Assembly (NCBI RefSeq): GCF_013378445.1
Contig: NZ_JABXYK010000004.1
Span: 124,001-188,000 of the forward strand
Direction: 5' to 3'
Origin: Mycoplana rhizolycopersici
GTDB taxonomy: Bacteria > Pseudomonadota > Alphaproteobacteria > Rhizobiales > Rhizobiaceae
DNA: 64,000 bases
Under the pieces are notes generated by a model. The model searched no databases and was not told where the DNA came from. It saw only the letters and a list, made by a program, of their open reading frames with translations. Below, piece by piece: positions 26,820 through 35,562 of the stretch; positions within the stretch are counted from its first letter, which is position 1; each line of letters starts with the position of its first letter. The position numbers and the translations under genes were made by a program.

Positions 26820-27613
26820 TGAACGTCCAGTTTTCCCCAGCCCAGGAGACGAAACCCGCCATGTCGATTTCAGGCAAGGTCATACTTTACACGGGGGCGG
26901 CCGGCGGCCTTGGCACCGAGACGACGCTGAGCTTCCTGCGTGCCGGTGCCAGGGTCGTCGCCATCGACAACGACGAGCGCAAGACCGGCGCATTGCTTGA
27001 TGCGGCGACGAGAGAGGGATTGAAGGGTCTCACGGTTCGGGTGATCGATCTCTCCGATCTTGCAGGCCTGCGAGCGGAACTCGACCGCGTCGCCGGCGAA
27101 GTCGGGGGCATCGACGTCGTCATCAACAACGCCGCCATCTATCCTTCGAAGCCCTTCGAGGAATACGGCATCGAGGATTTCCAGGCGGTTCAAAGGGTGA
27201 ATGTCGATGCGGGCATTGTCTGCGTCCAGGCGGCGCTGCCGCATATGCGCAAACAGGGTTGGGGGCGGATCGTCAACATTTCCAGCGTTACCGTTTATGG
27301 CGGGTGGGCGAACCTTGCACCCTACGTGCAGTCCAAGGGCGCGCTCATCGGGCTGACGCGAGCCTGGGCGCGCGAGTTCGGTGCCTACGGCATTACCGTC
27401 AATGCCGTCGCGCCCGGTGCCTTCCCGACGGATGCCGAGAAGATCCACCCGGATCCGGAAGGCTACACGCGCTTCGTGCTGGAGCATCAGGCCGTCAAGC
27501 GGCGCGGTAGCCCTGCCGATATCGCCGCCGCCCTGACGTTCCTGATCTCCGATGCCTCAGGTTTCATCACCGGCCAGACGCTGAACGTCGATGGCGGCTG
27601 GGTGATGCACTGA
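26819..27613 (+). CDS. SDR-family NAD(P)-dependent oxidoreductase
   Basis: 264 aa if started at the ATG 26819, which overlaps the previous stop and has GGAGG upstream; the ATG at 26861 gives a more usual short N-terminus. Motifs are TGAAGGLG, NNAA, the catalytic YVQSK and the C-terminal QTLNVDGGWV. It is a cytoplasmic dehydrogenase, likely acting after the Gfo/Idh enzyme and the epimerase-like proteins. Confidence 0.9.
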   Translation: MNVQFSPAQETKPAMSISGKVILYTGAAGGLGTETTLSFLRAGARVVAIDNDERKTGALLDAATREGLKGLTVRVIDLSDLAGLRAELDRVAGEVGGIDVVINNAAIYPSKPFEEYGIEDFQAVQRVNVDAGIVCVQAALPHMRKQGWGRIVNISSVTVYGGWANLAPYVQSKGALIGLTRAWAREFGAYGITVNAVAPGAFPTDAEKIHPDPEGYTRFVLEHQAVKRRGSPADIAAALTFLISDASGFITGQTLNVDGGWVMH

Positions 27614-27644
27614 CCCCTTTGTTACACTCAAGGAACTGAAAGAA

Positions 27645-28838
27645 ATGGGAATTCTTAGCGGATTTCGCGTCCTCGACTGCTCGATCGCCATGGCCGGACC
27701 GTTTGCCGCGCAAAGGCTCGGCGACCTCGGGGCCGATGTGATCAAGGTGGAGCCGGTCACCGGTGAGTGGCAGCGGCATGTCTCTGCGGGCGGGGCCGGC
27801 GGAAACAAGATCAACGTCTCGTTCCTGTCGTTGAACCGCAACAAGCGCTCGCTTGCCGTCGATCTGAAGTCGTCCGAGGGCAAGCAGGTGCTGCTGGACC
27901 TGGTGAAGACGGCGGACGTCTTCCTGCAGAACTATCGCCCGGGCGTGGCGAAGCGTCTTGGCGTCGACTACGAAACTCTTTCGAAGATCAACCCGCGCCT
28001 CGTCTATGTCTCCATGTCCGGCTATGGCGAGGACGGTCCCTATATCGACCGTCCCGGACAGGACCTCGTGCTGCAGGGTATGTCCGGCGCCATGCTGTCG
28101 GCCGGGCGGGTCGATGAAGCGCCGACGGCGGCCGGCCAGTATCTCGTCGATGCGATCACGGCCTACAACGCCTTCGAAGGCGCACTGGCGGCGCTCTTCC
28201 ACAGGGAGCGCACGGGAGAAGGCCAGCTGGTGCAGGTCAACATGCTGGACGCGATCGCGACGATCCAGATGCAGGAACTGTCGGTCTTCACCATTGGCAA
28301 CAAGCCGCAGACGCGCTCGGCGGAGCCGCACGCGCATGTCTATATCCGCGCGCCCTATGGCGCCTTTGCGACCAGCGACGGCTTCATCATCGTCGCCTTC
28401 CCCAAGCTGAAGACGCTGGGCGAGGTGATCGGCGAGGAGAGCTTCCTGTCGATGGAGGACGAAGTCGACAGCTGGGCCAAGCGCGACGAAATCTTCGCCA
28501 AGACCCGCGAGCGGCTGAAGACCCGAACCTCGGCCGAATGGCTGGAGCGGATGCGCGCCGCCGACATCTGGTGCGGCCCGGTCTACGGCTATGCGGATCT
28601 CGTCGAGGATGCGCAGATCAAGCACAATGGCACCTTCGTCGAATATGACCATCCGACCGAGGGGCGGGTGAAGACGCCCGGCTTCCCGATCAAGTTCTCC
28701 AGTACGCCGTCGACGATCGACCGGGGTGCTCCGATCGTGGGTCAGCATACGCGGGAGGTTCTCAAGGAAGCCGGCTACGATGATGCCCGCATCGCCGGCC
28801 TGGAGCAGGCCGGCGCCATCGCGGCCGGGGAGCTTTGA
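27645..28838 (+). CDS. Class III CoA-transferase (CaiB/BaiF family)
   Basis: 397 aa. N-terminal GFRVLDCSIAMAGPFAAQ and LGADVIKVEPVTG are family signatures, and the catalytic aspartate is D140 in RPGQDLVLQG. It transfers CoA between carboxylic acids without phosphate intermediates. It is followed within 2 bp by a binding-protein-like gene and then an enoyl-CoA hydratase, so a CoA-bound acid is expected in the pathway. The acid substrate is unknown. Confidence 0.92.
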   Translation: MGILSGFRVLDCSIAMAGPFAAQRLGDLGADVIKVEPVTGEWQRHVSAGGAGGNKINVSFLSLNRNKRSLAVDLKSSEGKQVLLDLVKTADVFLQNYRPGVAKRLGVDYETLSKINPRLVYVSMSGYGEDGPYIDRPGQDLVLQGMSGAMLSAGRVDEAPTAAGQYLVDAITAYNAFEGALAALFHRERTGEGQLVQVNMLDAIATIQMQELSVFTIGNKPQTRSAEPHAHVYIRAPYGAFATSDGFIIVAFPKLKTLGEVIGEESFLSMEDEVDSWAKRDEIFAKTRERLKTRTSAEWLERMRAADIWCGPVYGYADLVEDAQIKHNGTFVEYDHPTEGRVKTPGFPIKFSSTPSTIDRGAPIVGQHTREVLKEAGYDDARIAGLEQAGAIAAGEL

Positions 28839-28840
28839 CC

Positions 28841-29989
28841 ATGCAGCGTCTGAAAGGGCTGACGTGGGACCACCCGCGCGGCTACAACGCGCTCGCTGCA
28901 GCAGCAAGACTCCCGGAGCTTGCCGAAAGCGGCCTTGCAATTGAATGGGAGAAGCAGCCGCTCGAAGGCTTCGAGTCCCATCCGATCGCCGACCTCTGCG
29001 CCCGCTACGACCTCGTCGTGCTCGACCATCCGCATGTCGGCGAGGCACTGGCCGGGGATTGCCTGCGGTCGCTGGAGGACGTGTTCGGCGAGGCGACCGT
29101 GCGGGCGATCGAGGCGGACAGCATCGGCCCGTCCTTGCGCAGCTATCGCTACGCGGGCGCCCACTGGGCGCTGCCGCTCGATGCTGCAACGCAGGTATTG
29201 GCCGCGCGGACGGATCTTCTGTCCGGTCCCGTACCGGAGTCGTGGGAAGCGGTTGTGGCGCTCTCGAGAGAGACGGGCAAGGTGGCGCTTTCGCTCGCCG
29301 GCCCCCATGCCGCGCTCTCGTTCCTGTCGATCGCGGCCGCCTTTGGCGAGCCGCCGGCGGAAAGGGATCCCGATATCCTGGTCTCTGCCGAGACGGGTAA
29401 AGTCGTCTACGACCTGATGTCCGATCTGGCCTCGCGCAGCCCGCGGTCTGTCAGGGACAAGAATCCCATCGGCATCCTCGGCCACATGGCTGAGAACGAC
29501 GACGTGATCCTTTGCCCGCTGATCTACGGCTATGTGAACTATGCCGCCCCCGACAGCGGCCGGGTGATCGCCTTCCACAATGCACCGCGGGCTGTCGCTG
29601 GCGGCCGGCCGGGCTCTACGCTCGGCGGCACGGGCATCGGTATTTCGAAGCGATGCGAAGTCACCCCCGCCCTGAAGCAGCATCTTCTCTGGCTGATGGG
29701 AGCGGAGGCGCAAGCCGGCTTCATCCCCGCCCACGACGGCCAGCCATCACGCCGCGAGGCCTGGCACGACGCCGCGGTGAACGCCCGGTGGGGCAGCTTC
29801 TACGAAAACACCGCCGACACGCTGGAGCAGGCCTATGTGCGTCCGCGCCACGACGGCTACATCGCTTTCCAGGGAAGGGCGTCGGCGCTGCTGCGCCAGG
29901 CCTTCGAAGAAGGAGCAGCGGCCGAGAGCGTGCTCGACCATCTGCAGACCCTTTACGCAAGCCACCGCGCAGCCGGCGGCGAAAGGTAG
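28841..29989 (+). CDS. Solute-binding-protein-like protein without signal peptide
   Basis: 382 aa. It resembles family 1 extracellular solute-binding proteins (LKGLTWDHPRGYNAL at the start, DLVVLDHPHVG, GAHWALPLDAATQVLAAR), yet the first residues are already part of the fold and no hydrophobic signal or Tat motif exists. The ATG at 28841 is 2 bp after the CoA-transferase stop and no upstream start adds a signal. It is therefore expected in the cytoplasm. Placed between CoA-transferase and enoyl-CoA hydratase genes, it may carry or sense the acid or be an accessory subunit; the function is unknown. Confidence 0.75.
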   Translation: MQRLKGLTWDHPRGYNALAAAARLPELAESGLAIEWEKQPLEGFESHPIADLCARYDLVVLDHPHVGEALAGDCLRSLEDVFGEATVRAIEADSIGPSLRSYRYAGAHWALPLDAATQVLAARTDLLSGPVPESWEAVVALSRETGKVALSLAGPHAALSFLSIAAAFGEPPAERDPDILVSAETGKVVYDLMSDLASRSPRSVRDKNPIGILGHMAENDDVILCPLIYGYVNYAAPDSGRVIAFHNAPRAVAGGRPGSTLGGTGIGISKRCEVTPALKQHLLWLMGAEAQAGFIPAHDGQPSRREAWHDAAVNARWGSFYENTADTLEQAYVRPRHDGYIAFQGRASALLRQAFEEGAAAESVLDHLQTLYASHRAAGGER

Positions 29990-29996
29990 GAATGAC

Positions 29997-30767
29997 ATGA
30001 CCGAAGATATTCTCTTCACCGTAGACGGCGCGATTGCCACCATTACGCTCAACCGTCCGCAAAAGCTCAACGCCGTGACGCCGGAAATGGCCGATGCGAT
30101 CGTGGCCGCAGTCGAGGAATGCAACGACAGCGACACCATCCGCTGCGTCATCCTGACGGGCGCGGGCGAACGTGCCTTCTGCGCCGGCTCCGACATCCGC
30201 GAGCTCGACACCTACGAGACGCCGTGGCAGTTCCGCAACCGACCCGACTATTGCGACGCTTTCCGCGCGCTGCTGAAGCCGACGATCTGCGCCGTCAACG
30301 GCTATGCGCTGGGCGGCGGCCTCGAGACGGCGATGTCCTGCGATATCCGCATCGCTTCGGACAACGCCCAGTTCGCCGCTCCCGAGATCAAGCTCGGCTG
30401 GATCGGTGGCGGTGGCATGGCCGCCCATCTCATGCATTCGATCGGCGCCTCCAACGCCGCGCTGATGCTGATGACGGGCGATGCCATCCCGGCGGAAAAG
30501 GCGTTGGCCTGGGGCCTTGTGAGCGAAGTCGTTCCGCAGGTCGAGCTTCTGCCGCGTGCCCACGCGATCGCAGAAGTCATCGCCTCGCGGGCGCCGATCG
30601 CCGCCGAGACGGCCAAGGCCAATCTGAAGGCCGCAGTATCGATGCCGCTCGACAAGGCGATCGAATACGAGCGTGACCTGCAGACGATCTGCTTTGCTAC
30701 GCAGGACGCAACCGAAGGACGGGCCGCGTTCAAGGAAAAGCGCCCGCCCGCCTTCAGGCGTCGGTGA
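29997..30767 (+). CDS. Enoyl-CoA hydratase/isomerase family protein
   Basis: 256 aa crotonase-fold enzyme. Oxyanion-hole segments are AFCAGSDIREL and NGYALGGGLETAMSCD, and PEIKLGWIGGGG carries a glutamate at an active-site position. It probably hydrates or eliminates on the CoA ester made by the upstream transferase. Start at 29997 was chosen because the upstream in-frame codon lies within the preceding gene. It overlaps the following permease start (TGATG). Confidence 0.9.
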   Translation: MTEDILFTVDGAIATITLNRPQKLNAVTPEMADAIVAAVEECNDSDTIRCVILTGAGERAFCAGSDIRELDTYETPWQFRNRPDYCDAFRALLKPTICAVNGYALGGGLETAMSCDIRIASDNAQFAAPEIKLGWIGGGGMAAHLMHSIGASNAALMLMTGDAIPAEKALAWGLVSEVVPQVELLPRAHAIAEVIASRAPIAAETAKANLKAAVSMPLDKAIEYERDLQTICFATQDATEGRAAFKEKRPPAFRRR

Positions 30768-31729
30768 TGGCCATGCATTCGGGTCTGACATTCGTGCGCG
30801 GCCTTGGCCGGCATCGTGAAGCCTCCGTCTTCGCGATGCTTGCCGCCGTCGCCATCTATCTCTCGTTTGCAAGCGACTATTTTCTCGAGCCGCGCAACCT
30901 TTTGAACGTCGGGCGCCAGGCCTCGGTCGTCGCCATCGTCGCGCTCGGCCAGGCGCTTGTGATCATCGCGCGCGGCATCGACCTGTCGGTCGGCTCGGTG
31001 ATCGGCCTGTCGGCGGTGGTGGCCGCCGTGCTGATGCGGGACACGGGGAGCGAGGCCATTGGCCTCACGGCGGGCCTGCTGACGGGGCTGGTCTGCGGCC
31101 TCGTCAACGGCGTCCTCTACACCCGCTTTCGCATCAATCCGTTCATCGCCACGCTCGGCACGCTTTCGATCGCGCGCGGCATCGCGCTTCTGATGACCGG
31201 CGGTATTCCGGTGCCGTTCGGCGGCTTTGCCGAGTTCGTCGGAGCCGGCCGCATCTTCGATATTCCGGTGTCCTTCCTGCTGATGATCGTGCTGGCCGTC
31301 GTCGTGCACGTCTTCGCCAGCCGGACGGTCATCGGTCGGGAAATCTACGCGATCGGCGACAATCCGAAGGCATCGCGGCTCGCCGGCGTGAACCTGCGCG
31401 CCATCCGGCTGTTCGTCTTCGCGTTCTGCGGGCTGCTTGCCGGTCTCGGCGGACTGATCCTGGCCGGCAATCTTGCCAGCGCCGACCCGAACCTCGGCAT
31501 GGGCTACGAGCTCGACGTCATCGCCGCGGTCATCCTGGGCGGCACCGCGCTCAGCGGCGGTCGCGGCTCGATCCTGGGTGTCGTCATCGGCGCACTTTTG
31601 ATGGCGCTTCTCAACAACGCTTTCGTGCTGCTCGGCATCTCCGCCTACTGGCAGGTGGTGACGAAGGGTCTGGTGATCATCTTTGCAGTCGGCCTGGACG
31701 GGCTCCAGCGCGGCAGCGACGACGACTGA
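30767..31729 (+). CDS. Ribose-type (RbsC-like) ABC transporter permease
   Basis: 320 aa, about eight or more membrane segments. The family hallmarks are ALGQALVIIARGIDLSVGSVIGL and VILGGTALSGGRGS. It overlaps the hydratase stop by one base. It begins a second importer of a different class from the one at 17.8-23.5 kb. With the downstream binding protein and ATPase it forms a complete CUT2-type system. Confidence 0.92.
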   Translation: MAMHSGLTFVRGLGRHREASVFAMLAAVAIYLSFASDYFLEPRNLLNVGRQASVVAIVALGQALVIIARGIDLSVGSVIGLSAVVAAVLMRDTGSEAIGLTAGLLTGLVCGLVNGVLYTRFRINPFIATLGTLSIARGIALLMTGGIPVPFGGFAEFVGAGRIFDIPVSFLLMIVLAVVVHVFASRTVIGREIYAIGDNPKASRLAGVNLRAIRLFVFAFCGLLAGLGGLILAGNLASADPNLGMGYELDVIAAVILGGTALSGGRGSILGVVIGALLMALLNNAFVLLGISAYWQVVTKGLVIIFAVGLDGLQRGSDDD

Positions 31730-31754
31730 TACATATTTGATGGAGGAGACGAAC

Positions 31755-32729
31755 ATGTTGCTCAAGACACTCAGAAACATGGCGCTTGCGGCGGTTGCCG
31801 TAACGGCCATGTCGCTTCCCGCACTTGCAGCCGAGGCGCCGCAGGGCGGCAGCGTCGCCGCGGTCGAAAACACCAAGGGACCGGTCCGGATCGCGTTTTT
31901 GTCGTTCCAGAACAACCCGTTCTGGACGCCGGTGACGGAGGGGGCCAAGGCTGCGAACGATTATCTTTCGAAGTTCGATGCGACGGTCGATTTCGTCGAT
32001 CTCGGCGACGAGCTTTCCGCGGAAGCCGTCGTTGCCGGCATCGAGGGGGCGCTCGCCAAGAAATACGACGGCATCGTCGTGGTGCCGATCTTCGACGGCA
32101 CGGCGCGCATCATCAACGAGGCGACCGATGAGGGTGTTCCGGTCTTCAACATCGTCGCCGAGGGCGCCACGGAATCCAGGCGCCTTGCCTTCATCGGCCA
32201 GGACGCGACCTCGGCGGGCAAGCAGATCGGCGAGTTCATTGCCGAGAAGATGGACGGCAAGGGCAAGCTCGGCGTCATCACCGGCTACTTCGGCGCCACC
32301 CAGCACACGCAACGCATGAGCGGCGCGCTGGATTATCTGAAGGCAAGCTTCCCGGATATCCAGATCGTCGGTCCGTTCGAGAACAAGGACAAGGCCGAAT
32401 CCGCCTATTCCCTGGTGCAGGACATGATGACCGCCAATCCCGATCTTTCCATGGTGTATATGACGGCAGGCGGGCCTTTCGGCGCGGCGAAGGCAGTCAA
32501 GGACCTCAACCTCACCGGCAAGGTCGGCGTCGTCGGGTTCGACCATACGCCCGACAACATGCAATACCTTAAGTCCGGCGAGATGGTCGGCCTCCTCGAC
32601 CAGGCTCCGTACCAGCAGGCGCTCGATTCCAGCGTGATGCTGTACAACTACATCGTCGCCGGCCAGGAACCGCCCGCCAAGGTCATTCCCGTCACCGGAA
32701 AGCTGCTGACGCCTGATGATGCAAAGTGA
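31755..32729 (+). CDS. Ribose-type (RbsB-like) sugar-binding protein
   Basis: 324 aa, with a Sec signal peptide (LRNMALAAVAVTAMSLPALA). The mature protein opens with VRIAFLSFQNNPFW and has GVPVFNIVAEG and VGVVGFDHTPDNM, features of periplasmic-binding protein type 1 domains. GGAGGAG precedes the ATG at 31755. The ligand is a sugar or sugar-like compound by family; which one cannot be read. Confidence 0.92.
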   Translation: MLLKTLRNMALAAVAVTAMSLPALAAEAPQGGSVAAVENTKGPVRIAFLSFQNNPFWTPVTEGAKAANDYLSKFDATVDFVDLGDELSAEAVVAGIEGALAKKYDGIVVVPIFDGTARIINEATDEGVPVFNIVAEGATESRRLAFIGQDATSAGKQIGEFIAEKMDGKGKLGVITGYFGATQHTQRMSGALDYLKASFPDIQIVGPFENKDKAESAYSLVQDMMTANPDLSMVYMTAGGPFGAAKAVKDLNLTGKVGVVGFDHTPDNMQYLKSGEMVGLLDQAPYQQALDSSVMLYNYIVAGQEPPAKVIPVTGKLLTPDDAK

Positions 32730-34266
32730 CCGCATGAACGAGGCGGCTGCGCCGGACGCAGCCGCCGCTTCGGCGCAGCCGCTGCTCATCCGGGCGCGCG
32801 GCATCGCCAAGGGTTTCTCCGGCAACGCAGTGCTCCATTCCGTCGATCTTGATCTTCATGCAGGCGAGGTCGTCGGGCTTCTGGGAGAGAACGGCGCCGG
32901 CAAGTCGACGCTGATGCACATCCTGTCCGGCGGCCTGCAGGCCGATACTGGAACGATCGAGATGGAGGGGGCGCCCGTCCGTTTCGGCTCGGTCGCCGAG
33001 GGCATAGCGGCAGGCGTCAGCTTCGTGCACCAGGAACTGTCGGTCATCGGCGCGCTCAGCGTGGCCGAGAACCTTCATCTCGGCCGGATGGCGAAGACTG
33101 CCGCCGGGCTGGTAAATTTCAGCCTGATGCAGAAGGCTTCCCGCGCGCTCCTCGAACGGGTAGGTGCCGGCCATATCGACCCGCGCAAGGAAGCCGGGGC
33201 GCTTCGTGCCGGCGAGCAGCAACTGATCGAGATTGCGAAGGCTGCGGCTCGCAAGCCGCGGCTGCTGATCCTCGACGAGCCGACGTCGTCGCTGACGCCG
33301 CACGAGGTCGGTGGCTTCTTTTCCTATGTTCGCGAGGCACGCGCGGCGGGTGCCGCGATCATCTTCATCACCCATCGCCTGGAAGAGGCGATGTCGCTTT
33401 GCGACCGCGTCGTCGTCTTGCGCAACGGCGCGATCGTCAGCGAGCGCCGGCCCGCCGAGACGACGCGGCAGCAGCTGATTGCCGACATGACCGGCAAGCC
33501 TGCGATCTACGAGCACAGGCCCCGATCCGTGAACGGCGGCGAGATTGCGCTGTCGCTGCGAGGCGTATCCGACGATCGCCTGCTCGATGGCATCGACCTC
33601 GACATCCGCAAGGGCGAGATCTTCGGCCTGTTCGGGCTTGTCGGCGCGGGACGGACGGAACTGCTGGACCTTATCCACGGCGTCCATCGCCATAAGGCCG
33701 GCACGATCAAGCTGTTCGGCAAAGAGCTGTCGCTGCTCGATCCGAGCCAAGCGGTGAGGGCGGGGATCGCCCTCGTTCCCGAGGGACGCAAGACGGCGGG
33801 CATCCTGCCGCAGCATTCCGTGCGCGACAATGCGGCGATCAGCAGCCTCAGGCGCTTCGCCAGGGGCGTATTTTCCGATCGCGCAGGAGATGCCGGTCGC
33901 GTGGAGCGCCACCGCCAGAGCCTCGGCATCCGCATGGCGTCGGATACGCAGGCGATCTCGACGCTTTCTGGCGGAAACCAGCAGAAGGTTATCTTCGCGC
34001 GCGCCCTGATGGCCGAACCGCGACTGCTTCTGCTGGATGAGCCGACCCACGGCGTCGATGTCGGCGCCAAGTCCGATCTCTACGGCATCGTGACTCGGGA
34101 GGCGGACAAGGGATTGACGGTCATCGTCGCCTCCTCGGAGGTTCCGGAAATCCTGGCGCTGTGCGATCGCGTCGCGATCCTCTCCAAGGGAAGGCTTGCG
34201 GGGGTTCTCGAACGCGCCGAGATGACCGAAGATCGAATTCTGACCATGGCATTCAAGGAGCACTGA
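32716..34266 (+). CDS. Ribose-type (RbsA-like) tandem ABC ATPase
   Basis: 516 aa with two nucleotide-binding domains. The N-terminal half has GENGAGKST and LDEPTSSLT with a degenerate signature (LRAGEQQ). The C-terminal half has the weak Walker A GLVGAGRTE, normal LSGGNQQ and LDEPTHGVD, as usual in this class. The ATG at 32716 overlaps the rbsB-like gene by 14 bp; an ATG at 32734 is an alternative start. It completes the CUT2-type importer. Confidence 0.92.
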   Translation: MMQSDRMNEAAAPDAAAASAQPLLIRARGIAKGFSGNAVLHSVDLDLHAGEVVGLLGENGAGKSTLMHILSGGLQADTGTIEMEGAPVRFGSVAEGIAAGVSFVHQELSVIGALSVAENLHLGRMAKTAAGLVNFSLMQKASRALLERVGAGHIDPRKEAGALRAGEQQLIEIAKAAARKPRLLILDEPTSSLTPHEVGGFFSYVREARAAGAAIIFITHRLEEAMSLCDRVVVLRNGAIVSERRPAETTRQQLIADMTGKPAIYEHRPRSVNGGEIALSLRGVSDDRLLDGIDLDIRKGEIFGLFGLVGAGRTELLDLIHGVHRHKAGTIKLFGKELSLLDPSQAVRAGIALVPEGRKTAGILPQHSVRDNAAISSLRRFARGVFSDRAGDAGRVERHRQSLGIRMASDTQAISTLSGGNQQKVIFARALMAEPRLLLLDEPTHGVDVGAKSDLYGIVTREADKGLTVIVASSEVPEILALCDRVAILSKGRLAGVLERAEMTEDRILTMAFKEH

Positions 34267-34268
34267 AC

Positions 34269-35423
34269 GTGAGCACGAACCAGGAAGTATTTGCGACCGG
34301 GGTCTTTGTCGGCAGGGTGTGGAACCCCGCCGTGGCTGGCCCCTGTGTGGTGGTCGTGCGGGACGGAAACGTGATCGACATCACCTCGAAAATGGCGCCG
34401 ACGATGTATGACCTGCTGGAGCGCGAAGACGCTGCGGCCTATGCGGCGAAAGCCGAAGGGCCGGTGCTTGCCGATCTCGAGGGTCTCCTTGCACGGGGCG
34501 TCGGCACGCCCGATACGAACTGCGTCCATCTTCTTGCGCCGAATGACCTTCAGGCGGTCAAGGCCTGCGGCGTGACGTTCGCGCGCTCGATGATCGAACG
34601 CGTCATCGAGGAACGCGCGGCAGGAAATCCCGATATCGCCCAGAAGATCCGCGAGAAGGTGAGCGCCATCATCGGTGACAGCCTGCGCGACCTGAAAGCC
34701 GGCTCACCCGCGGCCCTGAAGGTCAAGGAAGCGCTGATCGAAGAAGGCGTCTGGTCGCAATATCTCGAAGTCGGCATCGGGCCGGATGCGGAAGTCTTCT
34801 CCAAGGCGCAGGTGCTTTCGTCCGTCGGCTACGCCGCCGATGTCGGCCTGCACCCGATTTCCAAGTGGAACAATCCGGAGCCGGAAATCGTGCTCGCGGT
34901 CAATTCCCGTGGCGACGTCCAGGGTGCAACGCTCGGCAACGACGTCAATCTTCGCGACGTGGAGGGACGTTCGGCGCTTCTGCTGGGCAAGGCGAAGGAC
35001 AACAACGCCTCCTGCTCCATCGGTCCCTTCATTCGCCTGTTCGATGCGACCTACACGATCGATGACGTGCGAAACGCCGAGCTGACGCTGCGCGTCGAGG
35101 GCGAGGACGGCTTCGTTCTCGACGGACGCAGTTCGATGAAGGAAATCAGCCGCGACCCGCTCGAGCTGGTCGGCCAGACGATCGGCCGCCATCATCAGTA
35201 TCCGGACGGCTTCATGCTCTTCATGGGAACCCTGTTCGCACCGACGGAAGACCGGGACGCACCGGGGCAGGGCTTCACCCACAAGATTGGCGACATCGTC
35301 ACGATCGCCAATGACAGGCTCGGCGCGCTGACGAACCGGGTCAAGCTCTCGACCGAGTGCGCGCCCTGGACGTTCGGCGCCTCGCATCTGATGCGCAACC
35401 TTGCGGCACGCCAACTGCTTTGA
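34269..35423 (+). CDS. Fumarylacetoacetate hydrolase-family protein
   Basis: 384 aa from the GTG at 34269, preceded by AAGGAG; upstream in-frame codons lie within the ATPase gene. The metal-binding core shows EPEIVLAVNS, GNDVNLRDVEG and KAKDNNASCSIGPF. Family members hydrolyse C-C bonds of beta-diketo acids or dehydrate 2-keto-3-deoxy sugar acids such as 2-keto-3-deoxy-arabinonate. The latter fits the sugar context. It ends the fifteen-gene array and is followed by a terminator. Confidence 0.88.
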   Translation: MSTNQEVFATGVFVGRVWNPAVAGPCVVVVRDGNVIDITSKMAPTMYDLLEREDAAAYAAKAEGPVLADLEGLLARGVGTPDTNCVHLLAPNDLQAVKACGVTFARSMIERVIEERAAGNPDIAQKIREKVSAIIGDSLRDLKAGSPAALKVKEALIEEGVWSQYLEVGIGPDAEVFSKAQVLSSVGYAADVGLHPISKWNNPEPEIVLAVNSRGDVQGATLGNDVNLRDVEGRSALLLGKAKDNNASCSIGPFIRLFDATYTIDDVRNAELTLRVEGEDGFVLDGRSSMKEISRDPLELVGQTIGRHHQYPDGFMLFMGTLFAPTEDRDAPGQGFTHKIGDIVTIANDRLGALTNRVKLSTECAPWTFGASHLMRNLAARQLL

Positions 35424-35436
35424 CGAACCTCAGGGA

Positions 35437-35467
35437 GGCCGGCGGGATCTTCCGCCGGCCTTCCCTT
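35437..35467 (+). terminator. Rho-independent-type terminator closing the catabolic array
   Basis: A perfect 9-bp stem GGCCGGCGG/CCGCCGGCC with a 6-nt loop is followed by TTCCCTT. It starts 13 bp after the FAH-family stop. Confidence 0.75.
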
Positions 35468-35562
35468 GCCTGAAGGTTACGGAGATTTAATGCGGGCGGT
35501 CGTTGACCTCCGGTGGTCGATTAAATAACGGTACCGAATAGTTCCGTTAATAGTGTCGATCC

